A stretch of 64,000 nt of DNA from Sphingopyxis sp. JAI108 (GTDB taxonomy: Bacteria > Pseudomonadota > Alphaproteobacteria > Sphingomonadales > Sphingomonadaceae): NCBI RefSeq assembly GCF_013410105.1, contig NZ_JACCCJ010000002.1, forward strand, positions 1 to 64,000, in the 5' to 3' direction. Made by a program: the position numbers and the translations under genes. The notes beneath the pieces were generated by a model. It did not search any database. It saw nothing but the letters and a program-made list of their open reading frames with translations, and had not been told where the DNA came from. Positions 7,785 to 15,293 of this stretch are shown in pieces; the stretch's first letter is position 1, and every line of letters starts with the position of its first letter.

Positions 7785-10202
7785 ATGCCGCTCCCCGCTC
7801 CCTTCGCCGATTGGTTCGCCGCGCGCGGGTGGCGGCTGCGGCGGCATCAGGCCGATATGCTCGGCGCGGGCGAAAGGGGCGAGCATGCCCTGCTGGTCGC
7901 GGCGACGGGGGCGGGCAAGACATTGTCGGGGTTTCTGCCGAGCCTCGTCGACCTCGCGCAGCACCCGTCGGACCGGCTCCACACGCTCTATGTGTCGCCG
8001 CTGAAAGCCCTCGCCGCCGACGTCGAGCGCAACCTCCTCGGCCCGATCGCCGAAATGGAACTCGGCATCAGCGTCGAAAGCCGCAGCGGCGATACATCGT
8101 CGGACAGGAAGGCGCGCCAGCGCAGCCGGCCGCCGAACATCCTGCTGACGACGCCCGAATCGCTGTCGCTGCTGCTGTCCTATCCCGACAGCTTCACCAT
8201 GTTCGCGCATTTGAAGACGGTGGTGATCGACGAGATCCACGCCTTTGCGCCGGGCAAGCGCGGCGATTTGCTGAGCCTCGCGATGGCACGGCTCCAGACG
8301 ATTGCACCGGGGCTGCGCCGCGTCGGCCTGTCGGCGACGATCGCCGATCCGGTGCAATATGCCGGCTGGCTCGCGCCCGATGCCGATGCCGGCACGGTAA
8401 CGCTCGTCGAGGGCGAGGCGGGCGCCGAGCCCGACATTGAGATATTGCTCCCCGAAGGCGCGGTGCCGTGGGCGGGGCATTCGGGGCGGTGGGCGGTGCA
8501 TCAGGTGATGGAGGTCATCGCCAAGAACCGCACGACGATCATCTTCTGCAACACGCGCGGGCTTGCCGAGCTGATCTTTCAGGAATTGTGGAAGGTCAAC
8601 GACCTGTCGCTGCCGATCGCGATCCATCACGGCAGCCTCGATCGCGAGGCGCGCCAACGGGCCGAAGCGGCGATGGCCGAAGGGCGGCTGCGCGCGCTCG
8701 TCGCGACCGCGAGCCTCGACCTGGGGCTCGACTGGGGCGACGTCGACTGCGTGATCCAGATGGGGGCGCCCAAGGGAAGCTCACGGCTGCTGCAGCGTAT
8801 CGGGCGCGCCAACCACCGGCTCGACGAACCGAGCCGGGCGCTGATCGTGCCCGGAAACCGCTTCGAATATCTGGAAGCGCAGGCCGCATTGGACGCCGTG
8901 GGCGCGGGCGAGCGCGACGCCGACCGCTTCCGGCCCGGCGCGCTCGACGTGCTCGCGCAACATGTGATGGCGCTCGCCTGCGCGGCGCCGTTCGACGAGG
9001 GCGAGCTGCTCGCCGAGATCCGCACCGCGGCGTCCTACCGCTGGATCGACGCCCCGACCTTCGCGCGGCTTCTGGGTTTCGTGCGCGATGGTGGCTACGC
9101 ACTCAAAAGCTACGACCGTTTCCGCCGCCTCGCCCCTGACGGGCCGGGACGCTGGCGCATCGCACACCCCCGGTTGGCTGCCCAGCACCGGCTCAACGCC
9201 GGGATCATCGTCGAAGCGCCGATGGCCGACGTGCGCTTCAGGAACGGCCGGCGTCTCGGCAAGGTCGAGGAATATTTCGCGAGCACGCTGACCCCCGGCG
9301 ACACCTTCGCCTTCGCCGGCCTCAGCCTAGAGGTCGAGGCCATCCGCGACACCGATCTGATCGTGCGCGCGACGACGCGTCCCGCACGCATCCCGAGCTA
9401 TATGGGCGCACGGCTCGCGATATCGACTCGGCTGGCCGACCGGGTGCGGACCTTCCTCGCCGATCCCGCAAGCTGGCAGCGGTTTCCCGAAGATGTGCGC
9501 TTCTGGCTCGAGATGCAGGCGCTGCGCTCGGCGCTGCCGCGACCGGGCGAGCTGCTCGTCGAGACCTTCCCGCACGAAGGCCATCACTATCTCGTCTGCT
9601 ATCCGTTCGAGGGATGGAACGCGCACCAGTCGCTCGGCATGCTGATCACCAAGAGGATGGAACGCGCCGGGCTGCAGCCGCTCGGTTTCGTCGCTTCCGA
9701 CTATGCGATCGCGATCTGGTCGCTGCGTCCCGTCACGCACCCTCAAAATCTGTTCGACTCCGAGATATTGTCAGAAGAATTCGTCGAATGGGTCGAGCGA
9801 TCGCACCTGTTGAAACGCGCGTTCCGCGAGGTCGCGGTGATCGGCGGGCTGATCGAGCGCCAGCATCCGGGCAAACGCAAGACGGGCAAGCAGGTGACCT
9901 TTTCGACCGACCTGATCTTTGACGTCCTCCGCAAATATGAGCCCGACCACCTGCTCCTCGAAGCCGCCTGGGCCGACGCGCGCGAGCGGCTGACCGATGT
10001 CGCGCGGCTCGGCGACCTGCTCGACCGCGCCGCGGGGACGATGCTGCATCAAAAGCTCGACCGGATCAGCCCGCTCGCCATCCCCGTGCTGGTGCTGATC
10101 GGGCGCGAGAATGTCGCGGCGTCCGACCTCGACGACATGCTGCTCGGCGAACTGGCTGACGCATTGGCGGAACAGGCGATGCACGTTGACCCGCATCAAT
10201 AG
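7785..10202 (+). CDS. Ligase-associated DNA damage response DEXH-box helicase (Lhr-like)
   Basis: An 805-residue superfamily 2 helicase of the Lhr branch that occurs with ATP-dependent DNA ligases in bacterial repair operons. Motif I is AATGAGKT (39-46), motif II is VVIDEIHAF (DEIH 149-152), motif III is LSATIAD and motif VI is QRIGRANHR. An Lhr-type winged-helix and C-terminal region follows to the end. Family members translocate on single-stranded DNA and unwind nicked or damaged duplexes. Its usual partners are an exonuclease, a ligase and PdeM. Here only PdeM is nearby, after one intervening gene; the ligase and exonuclease are not in the window. Confidence 0.93.
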   Translation: MPLPAPFADWFAARGWRLRRHQADMLGAGERGEHALLVAATGAGKTLSGFLPSLVDLAQHPSDRLHTLYVSPLKALAADVERNLLGPIAEMELGISVESRSGDTSSDRKARQRSRPPNILLTTPESLSLLLSYPDSFTMFAHLKTVVIDEIHAFAPGKRGDLLSLAMARLQTIAPGLRRVGLSATIADPVQYAGWLAPDADAGTVTLVEGEAGAEPDIEILLPEGAVPWAGHSGRWAVHQVMEVIAKNRTTIIFCNTRGLAELIFQELWKVNDLSLPIAIHHGSLDREARQRAEAAMAEGRLRALVATASLDLGLDWGDVDCVIQMGAPKGSSRLLQRIGRANHRLDEPSRALIVPGNRFEYLEAQAALDAVGAGERDADRFRPGALDVLAQHVMALACAAPFDEGELLAEIRTAASYRWIDAPTFARLLGFVRDGGYALKSYDRFRRLAPDGPGRWRIAHPRLAAQHRLNAGIIVEAPMADVRFRNGRRLGKVEEYFASTLTPGDTFAFAGLSLEVEAIRDTDLIVRATTRPARIPSYMGARLAISTRLADRVRTFLADPASWQRFPEDVRFWLEMQALRSALPRPGELLVETFPHEGHHYLVCYPFEGWNAHQSLGMLITKRMERAGLQPLGFVASDYAIAIWSLRPVTHPQNLFDSEILSEEFVEWVERSHLLKRAFREVAVIGGLIERQHPGKRKTGKQVTFSTDLIFDVLRKYEPDHLLLEAAWADARERLTDVARLGDLLDRAAGTMLHQKLDRISPLAIPVLVLIGRENVAASDLDDMLLGELADALAEQAMHVDPHQ

Positions 10203-10279
10203 GACGTCCGGCGGCGCATCGCTTGCCGCAACGGCCGCACAGGCGTAGACTGGCGCAAGATATAATGAGGATGCCAGCG

Positions 10280-11317
10280 ATGACCCATGCAACCAGGTGG
10301 TCCGTCCCATTGACGCTGCTGCTCGCCGCTCCCGCGCTGACCGCCGCGACGCCCGCGCCGAACGATCCCGCACCCGCGCCTGCCGCGACGCCGGTGCCGC
10401 CGGGCGAGCTGATCGCCCCGCCGGTCACGGTCGTTCCCTTCGTCCAGCCTTTCGACCTCGACGCGACACGGCGCATGTCGGTGAAGGTCATGGTCGGCGG
10501 CGAAGGCCCTTTTTCCTTCCTCGTCGATACCGGCGCCGAGCGCACGGTGATCGCGCGCGAGCTTGCCGAACGGCTGGCCCTGGTCGAAGGCGGCAAGCTC
10601 AAGCTCGCGACGATCGGCGGATCGGCGGTGGTGCCAAGCTTCCGCGTCGCCGCGCTGCGGATGTCCGACCTGCACCTCGCACCGGTCGATGCCCCCGCCT
10701 TTTTCGGCCGGCACATCGGCGCTGCGGGGCTGATCGGCGTCGACATGCTCGAGGAGCGACGGGTGCTGATCGATTTCCGCAAGGAGACGATGGAGATATT
10801 GGAAACGCGCAAGCGCGCGCGCCCGATCATCCGCGACGATGATGCGATCGTCGTCACCGCGCGCAATTCGGCGGGGCGGCTGATCCTGTCCGACGCGCGG
10901 CTCGACGGCAAGCGCATCGATGTCATCGTCGATACCGGCGCCCAGACCAGCGTCGGCAATCTCGCGCTGCAGAAACTCGTCGCCGCGAAGCGCGCGAACC
11001 GCCTGCCCTTCCTGCCGACCACGCTCGGTGCGGTGACCGGCGAGGCGGTCCCGGCGGTGCGCACCGCGATCCGGCGCATCGTGATCAACGGCATGGACGT
11101 CAATGATCTGCCGGTGAGCTTTGCCGACAGCCAGGCGTTCCGCGCGCTGGGTCTTGTCGAGCGACCGGCGCTGCTGCTGGGCATGGACAGCCTGTCGCTG
11201 TTCGACCGCGTCGAAATCGATTTTCCGAACAAGCGTGTCGTTTTCGACCTGCCCGAAGGCGCCAGCCGCGACATGGGGCGGCGCTTTGCCGCCAATGGCC
11301 TCCGCGTCGGCGGTTAG
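10280..11317 (+). CDS. Secreted retropepsin-like aspartic protease with two domains
   Basis: A 345-residue protein with a Sec signal peptide (MTHATRWSVP then a Leu/Ala core, cleavage near residue 22) and a Pro/Ala-rich linker to about residue 50. Two retropepsin-like halves follow, each with the catalytic signature: FLVDTGAERTV (DTG 83-85) and VIVDTGAQTSVG (DTG 218-220). Later hydrophobic-Gly segments, GLIGVDML and LLLGMDSL, match the second conserved motif of clan AA proteases. A single polypeptide can therefore form a pseudo-dimer active site. The ATG at 10280 is preferred because GAGGA lies 8 bases upstream; an in-frame ATG at 10265 is the alternative. It sits between the repair helicase and pdeM. 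The substrate is unknown. Confidence 0.85.
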   Translation: MTHATRWSVPLTLLLAAPALTAATPAPNDPAPAPAATPVPPGELIAPPVTVVPFVQPFDLDATRRMSVKVMVGGEGPFSFLVDTGAERTVIARELAERLALVEGGKLKLATIGGSAVVPSFRVAALRMSDLHLAPVDAPAFFGRHIGAAGLIGVDMLEERRVLIDFRKETMEILETRKRARPIIRDDDAIVVTARNSAGRLILSDARLDGKRIDVIVDTGAQTSVGNLALQKLVAAKRANRLPFLPTTLGAVTGEAVPAVRTAIRRIVINGMDVNDLPVSFADSQAFRALGLVERPALLLGMDSLSLFDRVEIDFPNKRVVFDLPEGASRDMGRRFAANGLRVGG

Positions 11318-11372
11318 CGCCGGGACATGATGGGCGCTTGCGGCGGAGCGGCGGCGCCTCCATAGCAGCGCC

Positions 11373-12095
11373 ATGTCTGCCGCGCCGACCTTTGCCTTTG
11401 CGGACCAGCAGTTCGAGATGCTGGCCGACCGGGCGCTGTTCTGGCCGCGTCACGGCGCGCTGATCGTCGCCGACCTGCATCTGGAAAAGGCGAGCTGGTA
11501 TGCGGCATTAGGGCAACCGCTGCCCCCTTACGACAGCCATGACACGCTCGACCGGCTCGCCGCGCTCGTCGCCCAGACCGGCGCGCGCGCGATCTGGTGC
11601 CTTGGCGACAGCTTCCACGACCGCCGTGCCGCCGAACGTATAGTCCCCGCGGTGGCCGATCGATTGGCGCGGCAGGCGGCATCGGCACGGCTGCTGTGGA
11701 TCGCCGGCAATCACGACGGGCTCTCCGGCGGCGCGTGGGGCGGCGAGGTCGCCGACGAACTCGCCGTCGACGGCATCGTCTTTCGCCACCAGAGCCTGAC
11801 GAACGAGACGCGGCCCGAAATCTCGGGGCATTTCCACCCAAAATTGCGACTCAACGTGCGCGGCCGCCCGATTTCCCGCCCCTGCTTCGCGGGCGACGCG
11901 CGGCGGCTGATTCTGCCGGCTTTCGGCAGCCTGACCGGCGGATTGGCCGCCGATGACCCGGTCATCGCCGAAAATTTCGACGGTCCCTATCAGGCGATGC
12001 TCGTCGCAGGCGGACGACGGCTCGGCTTCCCCTGCCCCGGACCGGCGCGCGATGACGCTACGGCAAGCCGCCTCCTTCGGCAGGCGCGGACCTAA
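11373..12095 (+). CDS. pdeM: Ligase-associated DNA damage response endonuclease PdeM
   Basis: A 240-residue calcineurin-like metallophosphoesterase of the type found with the Lhr-like helicase. All family metal motifs are visible: DLHLEK (Asp34, His36), GDSFHD (Asp79), GNHD (112-115) and GHFHP (152-156). Family members act as DNA endonucleases or phosphoesterases in repair of damaged DNA. The gene begins 55 bp after the retropepsin-like gene on the same strand and could belong to the same transcript as the helicase. The assignment is by motif and context. Confidence 0.9.
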   Translation: MSAAPTFAFADQQFEMLADRALFWPRHGALIVADLHLEKASWYAALGQPLPPYDSHDTLDRLAALVAQTGARAIWCLGDSFHDRRAAERIVPAVADRLARQAASARLLWIAGNHDGLSGGAWGGEVADELAVDGIVFRHQSLTNETRPEISGHFHPKLRLNVRGRPISRPCFAGDARRLILPAFGSLTGGLAADDPVIAENFDGPYQAMLVAGGRRLGFPCPGPARDDATASRLLRQART

Positions 12096-12248
12096 GTCCC
12101 GCCGAACAGGCGCTTTTTCCGCCTGTGGCCGAAAAGCATCACCTCTTCAAAAACGACGCAAATACGCCCCTCCGGCTGGATCGGGGGCGCAATTGAGTTA
12201 TGCTCCCCCCGCAACAAAAATAATGAAATGTTGAGAGGAGTGCCCGAT

Positions 12249-15053
12249 ATGAAATCATCTTCCCTTCGTGCTGCCCGTTTTCTCCGCACCAGCGCGCTCG
12301 GCGTCTCGATCGCCATGGCGGCGGTCGCGGCCCCGGCCTTCGCGCAGGACGCACCGGCCGATGCGGCCGCGGATGCCGCGACCGACGACAGCGACGATAC
12401 GCCGATCATCGTCACCGCGCAGGGGCGTTCGCAGCTCTTGTCCGACGTGCCGGTCGCGATTTCGGCGGTGAGCGCCGAAACGCTGCAGAACAGCGGCGCG
12501 AACGACATTCGCCAGCTGAACCAGGTCGCGCCGTCGCTGCTCGTTTCGTCGACGGGTTCGGAAGCCAATGGCTCGGCACGCATCCGCGGCATCGGCACCG
12601 TCGGCGACAACCCCGGCCTCGAAAGCTCGGTTCCGGTCTTCATCGACGGCGTCTATCGTTCGCGTTCGGGCATCGGCCTCAACGAACTCGGCGAACTCGA
12701 CCGCATCGAAGTGCAGCGCGGCCCGCAGGGCACGCTCGGCGGCCGCAACTCGTCGGCGGGCCTGATCAGCATCTATTCGAAAAAGCCTGATTTCCAGTTC
12801 GGCGCCACCGGTGAAATCACCTATGGCAATTATGATTACTGGCGTCTGGGCGGCAGCGTCACCGGCCCGATCACCGACACGCTCGCCGCACGCCTCGACG
12901 GCGTGTGGGTCAAGCGCGACGGCTTTTATAACGACACCGCGAACAACCGCGACGTGAACAACCGCGATCGCTATTTTCTGCGCGGCCAATTGCTGTTCGA
13001 GCCGACTGACGCGCTGTCGGTCCGGCTGATTGCCGATTATACCTCTCGCGACGAGGAATGCTGCGCCGCCACCTATGTCGGCCCGTCGGTCAATCCCTAT
13101 ATCGGCAACCTCAACAACCCCGGGGTTCCCGCCAGCGATACCACGAACAACATCGTCCAGGTGCTGGCCGATCTCGGCCAGTCGCTTTCGGCGTTCGACC
13201 AGGGCTATAGCCGCGACATCTCGGTCACGCCGGGACGCAGCTTCGCCGGCAAGACGAAGGATTACGGCTTCTCGGGCCAGATCGACTATGATTTTGGCGG
13301 CGCGACGCTGACCTCGATCACCGCGTACCGCGAATATCGGTCGAGCCAGGCGGGCGACGTCGATTATGGCACCGTCGATATCCTCTATCGCGCGCCCGAC
13401 GCCGACGCTTATCGCCAGTTCCACACCTTCACGCAGGAATTGCGCCTGCAGGGCGAAGCGTTCGACGGCAAGCTCGACTGGCTCGTCGGCGGATTCTACG
13501 CCAATGAAAAGCTGCGCGTGCGCGACAACCTCCGCTTCGGAGAAGATTACGGCCGTTTCGCGACGTGCCGCATCATCTCCGGCGGCGGCCTTGCCGGTCT
13601 CTACTCGCCGGCCAGCCCCTTGTGCGTCTTCCCCGGCGTCGGGCCGGCGACGATCGCCGGCGCATCGGGTGCTTCGGGGCCCGACATCCTCGCGGCGTTC
13701 AATGCGCTCGACGGGCTCAGCGATCTTGGCAGCATCAACGACGTCTATCGTCAGGATGGCGAGAATTGGGCGTTGTTCACGCACAATATCTTCCACATCA
13801 CCGACAAGCTCGATTTCACCTTCGGGCTCCGCTACACCAACGACAAGAAGAAATTCTCGGCGAGCTTCACCAACGACAACACGGTCTGCACCACCGTGCA
13901 GGGGCTGGTGCTCGACGATCTTTCGAGCACGAACGCCACGGCGCGCGCGCTCGCGGGCGCGCTCATCGGCCTCAGCTGTCAGGGCAATTCGACCGCCGAA
14001 CTCAATGGTGTGTCGATCAACGACAAGCGGAGCGAGGACGAGTTCACCGGCACGGCGATCCTGTCGTACAAGCCGGTCGACGACCTGATGGTCTATGCGA
14101 GCTATTCGCGCGGCTACAAGGCGGGCGGCTTCAACCTCGACCGGTCGGCGCTGAAATCGCCGATCCTGCCCTTCGCGGCGGCGGGCGGGGCGCAGGCGCT
14201 GGTCGGCGCGCTGCAGTTCGACCCCGAAACGGTGAACAGCTATGAAATCGGCGCCAAATATTCGACCGGACCGTTCGGCCTCGGCCTGACGCTCTTCCGG
14301 TCGGATTTCTCGAGCTTCCAGCTCAACACGTTCAACGGCACGGTCTTCCTCGTCCAGAACATCAACGGCTGCGACAGCGACCTCGCCGGCGGCGACCGCG
14401 ACCAGAGCAAGTTCACCGGCGCGCCGAACTATAACGCCGCGGCGGCGACGACCGGCGCCTGCCCCACCGATGACGTCAGCCACGGCGTCCGGTCGCAGGG
14501 CTTCGAACTCGAAGCCTCGCTCGTTCCGGCGCGCAGCTTCCGCATGACCGCCGGCCTGACCTATGCGAAAACCAAATATCGCGGTCAGCTGGTCGGCAAT
14601 GATTCGGGCGCGCCGCTCGATCAGGCGCTGCGCCTGCTGCCTGGCAACAATCTGTCGAACGCGCCCGAACTGGTCGCGACCGGCAGCATTGCCTGGACCC
14701 CCGACATCGGCAGCAGCGGGCTGACCGGCCTCGTCTATGTCGATGGCCGCATGACCAGCGACTATAACACCGGGTCGGACCTGTTCCCGCAGAAGGGACA
14801 GGATGGTTATGCACTGTTCAACGCCCGCCTCGGCGTGCGCGGTCCCGACGAGAAATGGGGCATCGAACTCTGGGCGCAGAATATCTTCAACAAGCAATAT
14901 GCCCAGGTCGCCTTCAACTCGCCGTTCCAGGAAGGCGGCACCTCGGCCAGCGCCGCCTTTGCCGACCCGCAATATCCGGGCGGCCGCCAGATTTTCTCGC
15001 AGTTCCTTGCCGAACCGCGGACCTATGGCGTGACACTGCGCGGCAAGTTCTGA
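12249..15053 (+). CDS. TonB-dependent receptor, first of a tandem pair
   Basis: A 934-residue outer-membrane active transporter energised by TonB-ExbBD. A signal peptide is cleaved after PAFAQ near residue 34. A TonB-box-like segment DTPIIVTAQ follows, then the plug domain with RIRGIGTVGDNPGLESSV, FIDGVY and VQRGPQGTLGGRNS. The 22-strand barrel ends in GVTLRGKF with the C-terminal Phe needed for BAM assembly. The start ATG has GAGGAG 8 bases upstream; ATG codons further upstream lack the signal. The protein is of the large sphingomonad type whose substrates are mostly unknown. It is strongly similar in layout and many loops to the next gene, so the pair arose by duplication. Confidence 0.93.
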   Translation: MKSSSLRAARFLRTSALGVSIAMAAVAAPAFAQDAPADAAADAATDDSDDTPIIVTAQGRSQLLSDVPVAISAVSAETLQNSGANDIRQLNQVAPSLLVSSTGSEANGSARIRGIGTVGDNPGLESSVPVFIDGVYRSRSGIGLNELGELDRIEVQRGPQGTLGGRNSSAGLISIYSKKPDFQFGATGEITYGNYDYWRLGGSVTGPITDTLAARLDGVWVKRDGFYNDTANNRDVNNRDRYFLRGQLLFEPTDALSVRLIADYTSRDEECCAATYVGPSVNPYIGNLNNPGVPASDTTNNIVQVLADLGQSLSAFDQGYSRDISVTPGRSFAGKTKDYGFSGQIDYDFGGATLTSITAYREYRSSQAGDVDYGTVDILYRAPDADAYRQFHTFTQELRLQGEAFDGKLDWLVGGFYANEKLRVRDNLRFGEDYGRFATCRIISGGGLAGLYSPASPLCVFPGVGPATIAGASGASGPDILAAFNALDGLSDLGSINDVYRQDGENWALFTHNIFHITDKLDFTFGLRYTNDKKKFSASFTNDNTVCTTVQGLVLDDLSSTNATARALAGALIGLSCQGNSTAELNGVSINDKRSEDEFTGTAILSYKPVDDLMVYASYSRGYKAGGFNLDRSALKSPILPFAAAGGAQALVGALQFDPETVNSYEIGAKYSTGPFGLGLTLFRSDFSSFQLNTFNGTVFLVQNINGCDSDLAGGDRDQSKFTGAPNYNAAAATTGACPTDDVSHGVRSQGFELEASLVPARSFRMTAGLTYAKTKYRGQLVGNDSGAPLDQALRLLPGNNLSNAPELVATGSIAWTPDIGSSGLTGLVYVDGRMTSDYNTGSDLFPQKGQDGYALFNARLGVRGPDEKWGIELWAQNIFNKQYAQVAFNSPFQEGGTSASAAFADPQYPGGRQIFSQFLAEPRTYGVTLRGKF

Positions 15054-15078
15054 TCGCGCACGATCACCTGAATTTCCC

Positions 15079-15113
15079 GGGGGCGGAGCCGATGGCTTCG
15101 CCCCCTTTTCTTT
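15079..15113 (+). terminator. Rho-independent terminator after the first TonB receptor
   Basis: A 12 bp stem (15079-15090 with 15094-15105, one G-T pair) with a GAT loop is followed by TTTTCTTT. It is 25 bp beyond the stop of the first receptor and should uncouple it from the second. Confidence 0.88.
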
Positions 15114-15293
15114 ATCCAGACCCGTCAACCCGTCATATCTGACAGCTGTGGCACAAAAGCCGCGCGTTTCGCAGAATGACGTTACGGCAGAGGTCACGCG
15201 CTGGCATGGCGCGCGCAAGTCGTGATACGCCTGCGCCATAAACAAAACCGCTCTCCCCGCGCCGACGACAGATTGCGAGAGGAGGGTCATTTC

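Noticed and set aside
7164-8657. Extended N terminus of the alkyl sulfatase reaching over the helicase gene
   Set aside because: The added sequence is the mirror of the flavodoxin and helicase genes; the signal peptide begins at 7163.
12255-15290. Very long open frame antisense to the first TonB receptor
   Set aside because: High GC and biased codon third positions open antisense frames; the translation is Arg/Ala/Gly-rich without domains, and the sense gene is certain.
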